Positions 22,372 through 30,897 of a stretch of 37,617 nucleotides of DNA are shown one piece after another. Source of the DNA: Fulvimarina manganoxydans (GTDB lineage: Bacteria > Pseudomonadota > Alphaproteobacteria > Rhizobiales > Rhizobiaceae); contig NZ_FWXR01000031.1 of assembly GCF_900176465.1 (NCBI RefSeq), forward strand, positions 1 to 37,617. Reading direction: 5' to 3'. The notes beneath the pieces were generated by a model, which saw only the letters and a list, made by a program, of their open reading frames with translations, was not told the origin of the DNA and did no database searches. Each line of letters begins with the position of its first letter. Position 1 is the stretch's first letter. A program made the position numbers and the translations under genes.

Positions 22372-25300
22372 ATGCGTCCGATTCACCAATATCCATCTTT
22401 CAAACCACGCTTCAGCTATCCGGAGCGCATTGCGCTCCTCGCTGTGCTCTATGGCCTGTCGGGGTGGATCGGATTGCAGCTCGCGGTCCCGCCGGGATAT
22501 GCGACGCTGATCTGGCCCGCCTCGGGCCTTGCACTGGCGGGCCTTCTTTATGGGGGATGGACCCTTTGGCCGGGCGTTCTCCTTGGGTCATTCCTCGTCA
22601 ACGCGATCAATGGCGGCGCCATCGGTTCGGGCGGCATCGACGGCGTGGGGCTCGCCGTCGCGGCCGGGATCGCGGCCGGATCGTCTCTCCAGGCGATCGC
22701 GGCCTATGTTCTCGTCGCGCGCGGTTTCGGGCATCCGGTCCGTCTCGAAGGCTGGCGGGACATTGCCCTGATCGGCACCCTGTCGGCGCCCTTGCCGTGC
22801 CTTATCAGCGCCTCGGTCGGAGTTGGCGTCCTGTTGGCTGCAGGCTTCGTCCAGCCTCAGCAGGTCGCCGAGAACTGGCTGACATGGTGGCTCGGCGATG
22901 TCGCGGGCGTCCTTCTAGTGCTGCCGCTTGCGTGCCTTGCCCCGATGGGATCGTTTAATCCACAGTGGAAGGGTGTGGCGATCGCAAAGCTCCCAATGGT
23001 GTCGCTCATCGTTCTGGCTCTGCCTTTGATGGCGACGTTCTATGCCTGGAAGCTGACGAGCGAGATCACCTATAAGAGCCAGGCTGAAACCTTTGCCCGC
23101 CTCGTCGGTGACAGCGAGCATGCTTTGGAGCATCGCATCGACACCTATGCGAACAGCCTGGACGCCGGCGCGGCCCTCCTGCAGGCCTCAGACGAGGTGA
23201 CCCTCGACGACTGGAGCCGGTTTGTCGAAACCTTATCGATCGAAGACAATCTTGAGGGCATCAATGGAATCGGTCTCATCGACGCGATCAAGCGTGCCGA
23301 GATCGATGCGTTCCTCGAAAGGATTGCCGCCGATGGTGTGCAGGGGCTCACGATCAAACCGGAAACCCAAAGCGACGATCTTTTCATCATAAAATATATC
23401 GAGCCGGTGGAGCCGAACCGGCAAGCCGTTGGCCTCGATATCGCATTTGAGAAGGAGAGATATATCGCTGCCACGAAGGCGCGCGACACCGGACAACCAG
23501 CAATTACCGGGCGCATTCTTCTCGTCCAGGACGATACTAAAAGCCCCGGCTTCCTCCTTCTGAGATCGTGGTATGCCTGGGGTGCGCCGCTCGAAACGGT
23601 CGAGGATCGCCGACGGGCGTTTCAAGGCTGGGTGTACGCCCCGTTCATCGGCAAGAAATTCTTGTCCGATCTGACGTCAAGCCAAGGTCGCATGATCGAC
23701 CTTGCCGTCTTCGACGGCGAGATGCCCGAAGATGACCAGCTCATCTATGATAGCAGCGAGGCCGATGCGCGCACACCGGGCTCAGCCAATTTCATTCAAA
23801 GCAAAACGCTGAACATCATGCAACGGAACTGGACACTGGTCTGGCGCAGCACGCCGGCCTTCGAAGCCTCGGTCCAGGACCATCTGCCAGTGCTTGTCCT
23901 TGCCAGCGGCCTTCTCATTACGCTGCTTCTCGGAAGTCTTCTCTACGCCAATGCGCGACGCAGCGATGAGATTCGCTTGCAGGTCAATCGGCAGACGAAG
24001 GAGATCGCCGCGCGCGAGCGCGAGAACCGCGCGGTCATCGATACGGCGGTTGTCGGCGTGGTTGTTCTCGATGAGGACCAATGCATTCTGTCGGCGAACG
24101 AAGCCGCCCGCTCGCTGTTCGAATATGCGGCCAGCGACTTGGCAGGTCGCAGCGTCACCACCCTATTGAATCTGCCTCTATCCGCCGCTCCGGAAGCTGG
24201 AACGGCGGATGACAGAATCGAAGGCGTTACATCCGGATCCACGGTGCGTGCGCAAACCCAGTCCGGCCGGGAGGTTGTCCTCGATCTTCAACAGAACGAC
24301 TGGACGACGGAAACGGGGCGCCATCGGTCAACCCTGATCCTTCGCGACATCACCGCCGCCCATCAGATTGAGGCAGCCCTCGCGGTGAGCGAGGAGCGGC
24401 TGCGCCTTGCGATGGAAGGGGCTGAGATCGCGATCTACGACATAGACCTTGCGAGCCAGAAATCCTATGTCTCGCATACATGGAAGCGGATGCGTGGTTT
24501 TGATGAGAATGCGGAGATCGACGCTCAGGGCGAATGGCTGGCACGGGTCCACCCTTATGACCTCGCCCACGTCCTCGCAAATGACCGCGCTTGCATCGAA
24601 GGCCGATCAGACCGTTCGACGAGCGAATTTCGCTTCCGACATGTGGACGGCCATTGGATCTGGCTGCGATCCGATGCGACGATCAGTGAGCGGGCCAGCG
24701 ATGGCCGGGCGCTCAGAATGGTCGGCATCGAGATCGACATCACCGAACTGAAAGAGGCGGAGGCTGCGCTTCGCGAGAGCAGGGAACGCTTCCGCCAGAC
24801 CATCGAGAACGCGCCTGTCGGAATGGCGTTGATCGATGCCAAGTCCGACTGGCTGCAGGTCAATTCATCGTTCCGCGAACTGGTCGGATATGACATGGCT
24901 GATCTCGACGCATTTTCGCTTCGCGATATCATCCATTTTGACGACCGCGAGATCGTGTGCGGATTGGTGGAAGGTCTTTTCGCTGGTCAGACACATCCGC
25001 ATATGGCGGAGATGCGGGTGCGCCATCGCGATGGACACGAGGTCTGGTGCCTGTTCAGCCTGTCGCTGGTTCGCCGGGGACCTCTCTTGTCCGATGGCGA
25101 ATACGCCATCCTCCAGTTCCTCGACATTGATGACCGCAAACAGGTCGAGCGGTTGAAAAGCGAATTCGTGGCGACGGTCAGTCACGAACTGCGCACACCC
25201 CTGACCTCGATCCGCGGCTCGCTCGGTCTGATCTTCGGTTCGCAAGGCGGCAGTCTGAGCCCGAATATCGAGAGGCTTCTCCAGATCGCTCAAAACAATT

Positions 25301-26259
25301 GCGAGCGGCTCATCGAGCTGATCAACGACATTCTCGACATCGAGAAGATCGCTTCGGGCGAGATGACGTTGGACCCCTCGCCATGCCACCTTGAAACCAT
25401 CGTCCAGGAGGCCGTCGACGCAAACCGGCCGCTCTTCGACAAAGCGGGGGTCGAGGCGGTCATCAGCGATGACGGGGAGGATTTCGACGTTTATGTCGAC
25501 GGCGGCCGAATTCATCAGGTTCTCGCCAATCTTTTGTCGAATGCGGTGAAGTTCTCGCCCAAGGGCAGCACGGTTCGGCTGCACCTGGAGCGCCGAGCCG
25601 AGAGCGTGCGCGTCAGCGTCAGCGACGAGGGGCCCGGCGTTCCGGACGCGTTTCGCGCGAAGATCTTCACGCGGTTCAGTCAGGCCGATTCGTCCTCGAC
25701 GCGCGCCAAAGGCGGTTCGGGCCTTGGCCTGAGTATCTGCAAGGCGATCATCGAGCGTTCGGGCGGCCGGATCGGTTATCACAACGGCGACGAGGCCGGG
25801 GCTGTCTTCTGGTTCGATCTGCCGCTAACCGACACCCCGGCGAGCGGCTTGCCGGACGACGTGAAGCGCGGCGCGGACGAAGCCGATGAGCCAGATCTGT
25901 TGCCTCGTGGTCTCCATATCGAGGCCGATGACGACTTTGCCGAAATCATCGGTGCCATGATGCGCGACAAGGTTGAATTGATACGTGCCAGAACCTTTGG
26001 CGAAGCGCGCGAAAGGATTCGCCTTGGCAGATACGACGTCCTCATTATCGACAGCGCCTGTCCCGATGGACGCGCGGAGGATTTCCTTGCCGAATTGGCT
26101 CGTGAAGGTCTCGACGTTCCGACATTGCTGCTATCGTCGGAGGAGGTGGGCGTGGAGGCGGTTCATTCCAAAGTGAGATTGGTCAAATCGCGCTCATCCG
26201 ATCAAGACATCGTCGAGGCCATCATGTCGATGTCCCGAAGACTGTCACGCGCGGCCTGA
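22372..26259 (+). CDS. Hybrid histidine kinase, MASE1-CHASE-PAS(3)-HisKA-HATPase-REC
   Basis: The 1,295-residue inner-membrane protein begins with a MASE1 membrane domain (about 15-225; LIWPASGLALAGLLYGG, NWLTWWLGDVAGVLLVLP). A periplasmic CHASE domain (about 230-475) and another membrane helix near 506-530 follow. Three PAS units come next (about 550-650, 675-800, 805-925), then HisKA with His938, an ATPase domain (NLLSNAVKF, DEGPGVP, GGSGLGLSI) and a C-terminal receiver with Asp1227. CHASE domains bind small extracellular ligands. The receiver suggests phosphotransfer onward, and the Hpt protein encoded at 28,255 is an obvious candidate acceptor. The ATG at 22372 has only a weak ribosome site. 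Confidence 0.92.
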   Translation: MRPIHQYPSFKPRFSYPERIALLAVLYGLSGWIGLQLAVPPGYATLIWPASGLALAGLLYGGWTLWPGVLLGSFLVNAINGGAIGSGGIDGVGLAVAAGIAAGSSLQAIAAYVLVARGFGHPVRLEGWRDIALIGTLSAPLPCLISASVGVGVLLAAGFVQPQQVAENWLTWWLGDVAGVLLVLPLACLAPMGSFNPQWKGVAIAKLPMVSLIVLALPLMATFYAWKLTSEITYKSQAETFARLVGDSEHALEHRIDTYANSLDAGAALLQASDEVTLDDWSRFVETLSIEDNLEGINGIGLIDAIKRAEIDAFLERIAADGVQGLTIKPETQSDDLFIIKYIEPVEPNRQAVGLDIAFEKERYIAATKARDTGQPAITGRILLVQDDTKSPGFLLLRSWYAWGAPLETVEDRRRAFQGWVYAPFIGKKFLSDLTSSQGRMIDLAVFDGEMPEDDQLIYDSSEADARTPGSANFIQSKTLNIMQRNWTLVWRSTPAFEASVQDHLPVLVLASGLLITLLLGSLLYANARRSDEIRLQVNRQTKEIAARERENRAVIDTAVVGVVVLDEDQCILSANEAARSLFEYAASDLAGRSVTTLLNLPLSAAPEAGTADDRIEGVTSGSTVRAQTQSGREVVLDLQQNDWTTETGRHRSTLILRDITAAHQIEAALAVSEERLRLAMEGAEIAIYDIDLASQKSYVSHTWKRMRGFDENAEIDAQGEWLARVHPYDLAHVLANDRACIEGRSDRSTSEFRFRHVDGHWIWLRSDATISERASDGRALRMVGIEIDITELKEAEAALRESRERFRQTIENAPVGMALIDAKSDWLQVNSSFRELVGYDMADLDAFSLRDIIHFDDREIVCGLVEGLFAGQTHPHMAEMRVRHRDGHEVWCLFSLSLVRRGPLLSDGEYAILQFLDIDDRKQVERLKSEFVATVSHELRTPLTSIRGSLGLIFGSQGGSLSPNIERLLQIAQNNCERLIELINDILDIEKIASGEMTLDPSPCHLETIVQEAVDANRPLFDKAGVEAVISDDGEDFDVYVDGGRIHQVLANLLSNAVKFSPKGSTVRLHLERRAESVRVSVSDEGPGVPDAFRAKIFTRFSQADSSSTRAKGGSGLGLSICKAIIERSGGRIGYHNGDEAGAVFWFDLPLTDTPASGLPDDVKRGADEADEPDLLPRGLHIEADDDFAEIIGAMMRDKVELIRARTFGEARERIRLGRYDVLIIDSACPDGRAEDFLAELAREGLDVPTLLLSSEEVGVEAVHSKVRLVKSRSSDQDIVEAIMSMSRRLSRAA

Positions 26260-26276
26260 CGCCTGGAGTGGCCAAA

Positions 26277-26316
26277 GCATGATGCCGAAAAGTTGCATGA
26301 CTTTTCGGCATCATGC
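26277..26316. repeat. 17-bp palindrome of rhizobial GCATGATGCC type
   Basis: GCATGATGCCGAAAAGT (26277-26293) pairs perfectly with ACTTTTCGGCATCATGC (26300-26316) around a 6-base loop TGCATG. Very similar palindromes starting GCATGATGCCGAAAAG recur between genes in rhizobial genomes. It lies between convergent genes, 18 bases after the hybrid kinase stop, and may end or stabilise its transcript, though no T-run follows. Confidence 0.65.
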
Positions 26317-26439
26317 GTAAAAACAGACACTTATAGAGAAATTGCGATTTCAATTTATCGCATTTCGCTCTCTGGCCGCGGCGGTGTCCGCGTTTCAGTG
26401 AAGTCAGGTCGCTCTCGAGGTCGTTTCGCCGCAAAGACG

Positions 26440-26471
26440 AAAAAACACCGGGCGCCGAAAGGCGCCCGGTG
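26440..26471 (-). terminator. Rho-independent terminator for the diguanylate cyclase gene
   Basis: CACCGGGCGCC (26446-26456) and GGCGCCCGGTG (26461-26471) form an 11-bp perfect stem with a four-base loop. Read on the minus strand it is followed by six T (the A-run 26440-26445). It lies 32 bases beyond the stop of the gene at 26,504. Confidence 0.9.
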
Positions 26472-26503
26472 CTGCATAAACCGAACCAGGACCGATGCGT
26501 CCG

Positions 26504-27802
26504 TTATGCAGTCGGAGCTGTGACCACCCGATCGCGGCCGTTTCGCTTGGCCTGATAGAGCGCGACATCGGCCGTCTTGAAGAGCGACGCCGCGTCGCGA
26601 GGCATTGCCCAACTGGACACGCCGGCGCTGAAGGAGACGGAGAGTTCGCCCTTTTCGTAAGGGATAGGCGAGGTGGAAAAGCGCTCTCGAATTCGTTCGA
26701 TGACGAGATTGGCCTGATCCAGATCAGTGTCGAGGAGAAGCACGCCGAATTCCTCACCCCCGTAGCGGGCGATCACGTCGGTACGTCTGAGACTGTTGCG
26801 GAGGGTGCTGGCGAGAACCTGGATGACATGGTCGCCAAGCTGGTGCCCATAGGTATCGTTGACGGATTTGAAATGATCAATATCGATCAGACATAGCGCC
26901 AGCGGTGACCCGGTCCGCCGAGATCGTTCGACCTCTTTCTCGACGCGGTCCTTGAATCGGGCATGATTGAGAAGTCCCGTGAGCCCATCGGACTCCATCA
27001 TTTGTCGGAGCGCGAGCGCGCGTGTGGCGCGCATCCGAATGCGCTCGACGAGCTTATAGGCGTTGATCGGTTTGGAGATGAAGTCGTCGCCGCCGATCGA
27101 GCGCGCACTGAATTGAACGTCGAGATCGCGTTCCGCCGAGAGAAACACGATGGGCGTCGCCAAGGTCGAGCGCGACTGCCGGATGACAGATGCCACTTCA
27201 ATGCCTGTCGCTTTCGGCATCTGCATATCCATGACGATAATGTCGGGTGGCGCGGCGTCGATCGCCTCGATGACGTCGTCGACATCGGAAATGACGCGGC
27301 AGACCATGCCAAACTCGCGCATGGCTTCGGCGTAAACTTCCGCCGCGATCTCGTCGTCGTCGACGATCATGACTGAAAAATGCGTCTTGTCGTCCGCCTT
27401 GCGTTCGCAGTCGATCAGCCAGGCGCTGAGTTCAACCGGATTGATTGCAGACGAGACGGCCAGCTCTACGCCCGAGCGGGCGGCCGCCAAACGCCGATCG
27501 AATGCATGCGGAAGGTTATACATCATCACATGAGACGACTCGGCCTTGCGTCGCGCTCGGTTGAAATCGGGATCGCAATCAGCGTTGACGAGTGTTGCAA
27601 GGACCGTCTCGCCGAACCCCTGCAGGCGACCGTCTCTTGGCGTATAGCCAATGCCTTCGAGAAGGTGCGATATACCGTCAAAATCATCGAGGTCGTCGGT
27701 CACGATAGAGACGACAGGGCGAGCGGGCGCCTGATCCGAACCTGGCGCGTGAGGCGGGATCTGATCGACCGACGAGTTGGTGATGAGGTTGCAGTCATCC
27801 AT
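26504..27802 (-). CDS. PleD-like diguanylate cyclase (degenerate REC-REC-GGDEF)
   Basis: This 432-residue soluble response regulator makes c-di-GMP from two GTP. Residues 28-125 form a receiver-like domain without the phosphorylation Asp. Residues 143-260 are a full receiver with Asp192 (MDMQMPKATG), and the rest is a GGDEF domain with the active motif GGEEF at 348-352. A canonical inhibitory site RRTD lies five residues before it, so product feedback is expected. ATG at 27802 follows GGGGT; ATG 27817 is an alternative. The same layout occurs in PleD and in Agrobacterium CelR, which stimulates cellulose synthesis. It is 129 bases downstream of the Hpt gene and ends at a strong terminator. Confidence 0.93.
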   Translation of the reverse strand: MDDCNLITNSSVDQIPPHAPGSDQAPARPVVSIVTDDLDDFDGISHLLEGIGYTPRDGRLQGFGETVLATLVNADCDPDFNRARRKAESSHVMMYNLPHAFDRRLAAARSGVELAVSSAINPVELSAWLIDCERKADDKTHFSVMIVDDDEIAAEVYAEAMREFGMVCRVISDVDDVIEAIDAAPPDIIVMDMQMPKATGIEVASVIRQSRSTLATPIVFLSAERDLDVQFSARSIGGDDFISKPINAYKLVERIRMRATRALALRQMMESDGLTGLLNHARFKDRVEKEVERSRRTGSPLALCLIDIDHFKSVNDTYGHQLGDHVIQVLASTLRNSLRRTDVIARYGGEEFGVLLLDTDLDQANLVIERIRERFSTSPIPYEKGELSVSFSAGVSSWAMPRDAASLFKTADVALYQAKRNGRDRVVTAPTA

Positions 27803-27931
27803 AAGTCTACCCCGCATGCAATATATAATGGCGAACGATCGGCCGGCTCTTCTGACTGCACCTGCATCATGCGCCGAAACCTGAAGCAAGAGCTGCGATC
27901 TTGACGTGGCGCATGGCGCGCCGGGCCGGCC

Positions 27932-28255
27932 TCAGGCGTGTTCGACGACGCTCGTGTGAAGAAGCGAACACAGCTCGTCGGTGTATCGGCTGACAGTCTC
28001 AAGCCCGGCGCGGTTGACGATCCGGTCTTCGAGACTGGCGGCCTGTCTGGCGACCTCTTCAAAGCCGAACAGGCCCGCGGACCCGGCGAGCGAATGAGCG
28101 ATCACGCGAACCGCCTCGATGTTTTGAAGATCAGCGTTCAGCGACGGGCTCAACTCTCGAAGGGTATGATATTGGTCGATCGCCCGCTCGCGAAACCGGT
28201 CCCTCAGCTTGGTCATCTTCGCTTGGAAGGCGGCATTGGGCTCAACAGCGCTCAC
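27932..28255 (-). CDS. Hpt phosphotransfer protein
   Basis: This 107-residue all-helical histidine phosphotransferase has the motif IAHSLAGSAGLFGF with phosphoacceptor His54 and GLEDRI-like helix residues after it. It passes phosphate between receivers. The GTG start overlaps the TGA of the upstream gene (GTGA), and the GAGGAGGAA inside that gene's end serves as its ribosome site, so translation is coupled. A stand-alone Hpt between two receiver proteins, and close to a hybrid kinase lacking its own Hpt, suggests a four-step phosphorelay. The partners are inferred from proximity. Confidence 0.88.
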   Translation of the reverse strand: MSAVEPNAAFQAKMTKLRDRFRERAIDQYHTLRELSPSLNADLQNIEAVRVIAHSLAGSAGLFGFEEVARQAASLEDRIVNRAGLETVSRYTDELCSLLHTSVVEHA

Positions 28256-29490
28256 GGCATTTCCTCCTCGAATTCGATGCCGACATCTAACCCCTTCTGC
28301 CAGCGAAGGGCCGCCCGCTGCTTGAAGCCAGAGCCCACAATGCGCAGCTCTAGTGTCTTGGGCGCGGCAATCCAACTGTCGAGCCGCAAGCGAGCGCCCC
28401 GTGATGACTGATCTCGGATATTGCACATGACGGAAAGATCATGGTTTCCATGAATGATCTGACCGCGCTTCATCACCCGCCTTCGGCGCTCCCGACGGCG
28501 CTCCTGGAAGCTGGATACGCAGGAGGAGGACGCGCTCTCGATCGATGCGGCGTCCGGATCGAGCCAATTCGATCCGTTGCTGACGCTCGATCGTTCCGGG
28601 TTCGAAACCCCATCGCTGTTCGGAAAGGCGATCGCCATCAGCGATGCGAGATCGCTCGCGGCATCAGGAAATCCGGCGACCCTGATCTCCGGATGCAGAT
28701 CAACGACGAGACCGGAGACCTCTGTCCGCAACGCCAGAGCCTCACTGAGCCTTGCCGCTGTCTCATCGATTCTCAGCTTCGAGGGCACGCCGTCAAGCAG
28801 GACCATCCATTCGTCGTCTTGCCACCCCCCTGCGATATCGAGCGTGTCGCTGACCCGCTTCAGAGCGCAGGCAAATTCGTGACGGACCCGCTCGCTCCTG
28901 ACATGACCGATCTCGGCGCGGATCTCTTTCATCCGCGAAATGCGGATGCCGATAATCGCGAAAGGACGGCGTCGAGGGTCCGCCAGAAGTTCGTCAATGC
29001 GACGTCTGAGAAAGGATGACGAGTAAAGACCTGTATGGTCGTCGCTATCTCGATCGACCGACTGATGTGCGGGGCTGAAAGCCTCGGCCCTGGTCGTGCG
29101 CGCCTTGGCCACGACGCGGCGGACGCTCGCGCAAAGCTCGTCGATATTGAACTGCCGTTTCGAAACGTAATCCGAAAATCCGTTTCGAAAGGCTCTGACG
29201 ACGGTCTTTTCATCGCCCGCGCCGGAGATCAGGATCAGAGGCGGAAGTTTTGCATATCGGCTCGACAGATTGAGGTGCAGATTGAGGCCGTTATCTCCGC
29301 CAAGATTGTAATCGACAACGATGCAGTCCAATTCGTCAGTTTTGATAGCTTTTTCAATCTCCGAATAACTTTCGAAGCGAAAGGCTGTCATGTCAACACG
29401 GAGATCGAGCATGTTTGTGGTGTGTTCCGAGAAGATGGGATCGTCGTCGACGAGACCAATTCGGATAGGCCGATCGAAATTCGTGTCCAT
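28252..29490 (-). CDS. Response regulator: REC, degenerate GGDEF-like domain, PilZ
   Basis: This 412-residue protein has an N-terminal receiver with Asp15-Asp17 and phosphoacceptor Asp60 (VVDYNLGG). A middle region (about 165-300) starts HTGLYSSSFLRRRIDELL like a GGDEF domain, but GGWQDDEW stands where GGDEF should be, so it is unlikely to make c-di-GMP. The C-terminus (about 330-410) is PilZ-like, with an Arg-rich RRRERRRR start and DQSSRGARLRLDS matching the D-x-S-x-x-G motif for c-di-GMP. It therefore may couple phosphorylation with c-di-GMP sensing. ATG at 29490 follows AAGGA. It overlaps the Hpt gene by four bases. Confidence 0.85.
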   Translation of the reverse strand: MDTNFDRPIRIGLVDDDPIFSEHTTNMLDLRVDMTAFRFESYSEIEKAIKTDELDCIVVDYNLGGDNGLNLHLNLSSRYAKLPPLILISGAGDEKTVVRAFRNGFSDYVSKRQFNIDELCASVRRVVAKARTTRAEAFSPAHQSVDRDSDDHTGLYSSSFLRRRIDELLADPRRRPFAIIGIRISRMKEIRAEIGHVRSERVRHEFACALKRVSDTLDIAGGWQDDEWMVLLDGVPSKLRIDETAARLSEALALRTEVSGLVVDLHPEIRVAGFPDAASDLASLMAIAFPNSDGVSNPERSSVSNGSNWLDPDAASIESASSSCVSSFQERRRERRRRVMKRGQIIHGNHDLSVMCNIRDQSSRGARLRLDSWIAAPKTLELRIVGSGFKQRAALRWQKGLDVGIEFEEEMP

Positions 29491-29937
29491 TCCGTTTGTC
29501 CTTGGTTTTCTCGGAGGGCAGCTTATTTTCATCTTATAAATCATGGGTTAATCGTGATCGTCGATCGCGAAAGACTATGCCCGATCTCTCGTTCGAATAA
29601 GACGGCAATGCTGCTGTCTGCGATCGGCATCGAAGCGGAGGGTCTAATCCACGGTCAGAGCCCGACGATCGTCGAACGGGGCGCCAGACACAGACGGGAC
29701 AATTGCCTCTCAGCGCGTTTGAAATCGATCGTTTATGAGTTCGATCAATACATCGAGTGGCGCTTGCGGCTGTCGCTGAAAGAATGGAATGCCCTTTGGG
29801 AGCAATCCACGCATCCTCAGTCTGCTATGGACCTTTTCATTCTCATCGTCTGAGGACGGGGCGCCGCCGCGAGCCCCTTTCTGTCGCTGTCTCCTTCAGA
29901 AGTTAAGCTTGAACGTCCATTCTCAAAGGCACAGCTC
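29491..29937. other. Intergenic stretch with a doubtful short plus-strand frame
   Basis: This 447-base gap lies upstream of the REC-PilZ gene and downstream of the tandem PilZ gene. A plus-strand frame at 29608-29853 could encode 81 residues (MLLSAIGIEAEGLIHGQSP, later SLKEWNALWEQS). It is followed by a GC hairpin GGGGC-N10-GCCCC with TTT at 29858-29880. It has no clear ribosome site and no recognised family, so I do not call it a gene. The minus-strand promoter of the REC-PilZ gene must also lie here. Confidence 0.3.
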
Positions 29938-30528
29938 TCATGAAATATAGCTAACGCCCATTTCGGTCTTGTTTATCCAAACGACCTTTACGCGACGCGT
30001 TATTCTCTCGACTTCATCAAATAGGATCAGAAAATGCGGTAAGTCGCATTTGCGGAAAAGCCGCAAGCGTGCGCCGCCGTCGGAAATATCGAGCATCATT
30101 CCATCCTGCACATCGCGGCTGTCGAATGTGGAGAGTACGACGGGCCGCATCCGTGTCTTGCGCCGGGTCCAACGCCGCTTCTCGGACGCGTTCGGCTTCG
30201 GCTCGGATGTCTCCTTGGGAGCCAGATCGGCAGCGATCAGTGCGGCCATTTCCGGCTCGCTCACGCGACTATGAGTCCCTTTGAACCGCAACCCGATTTC
30301 GATCGCGGTGATCCAGGCGACTTTCGCGTTGCAAAGGGTCCGCTCCGAGACGTCGCATATTGCCACATCCTCGGGAATGCCGGCTGTTCCTACAAAACGG
30401 CGCAGGCGCGCGCCGGATTTGGACAGGTCAAGAAACGCTGCGCCCTCGATGTAGCGCTTGTTCAAAGTGGTCACGATGGCTTGACGAAACCGGACACGAT
30501 GGCGTTGCTCTCGACGCTTCTCTATCAT
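29938..30528 (-). CDS. Tandem PilZ-domain protein
   Basis: This 196-residue soluble protein has two PilZ-like domains. The first (about 4-100) has RREQRHRVRF and DLSKSGARL; the second (about 115-195) has KRRWTRRKTRMRPV and DISDGGARL. Both keep the RxxxR-type and D-x-S-x-x-G elements that grip c-di-GMP, so it is probably a c-di-GMP effector. GGAGG is correctly placed before the ATG at 30528. It lies next to the cellulose operon on the same strand and separate from it by 369 bases. The target is unknown; control of cellulose export or motility is plausible. Confidence 0.85.
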   Translation of the reverse strand: MIEKRREQRHRVRFRQAIVTTLNKRYIEGAAFLDLSKSGARLRRFVGTAGIPEDVAICDVSERTLCNAKVAWITAIEIGLRFKGTHSRVSEPEMAALIAADLAPKETSEPKPNASEKRRWTRRKTRMRPVVLSTFDSRDVQDGMMLDISDGGARLRLFRKCDLPHFLILFDEVERITRRVKVVWINKTEMGVSYIS

Positions 30529-30897
30529 TGCGCAACCTCCGGAACGCAGAATAGGTCGGGAAGACAATTTGCGTTATTAGTTGATAATAATAAGTTCACG
30601 TTCAGAATTATAAAAATATCATATCAATAATATATAAATCCAAGATCTTTTGCATTCTGCAACCATTGCCTTCTTCGTAAGAATAAATAGTTCTCCCGAG
30701 TATACGAGGCGATGGGGAAGGCGGTATCACTTTATGAGCATAGCGCGTAATGGATTACGTGGCGTCGATGGGCGGGACAGTCATAGTGTCCGGGAGATTG
30801 GAGATTTTTGGGAGGGTTCGGACGCGGACTTTTATTCAATGCTTACTGGGTCGCATGACCGCTCTGCCGCGCTCGCTTTCATGGGCGCAATGCTTGT
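30529..30897. other. AT-rich intergenic stretch between the PilZ gene and bcsN
   Basis: The region 30,565-30,650 is strikingly AT-rich for this window and on the minus strand contains a TATAAT hexamer (30607-30612), a likely -10 for the tandem PilZ gene; no good -35 is placed. A plus-strand frame starting at ATG 30734 and ending at 30901 (MSIARNGLRGVDGRDSHSVR) overlaps the bcsN stop; it shows no known family and is not accepted. No terminator with a T-run is seen for bcsN. Confidence 0.4.
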
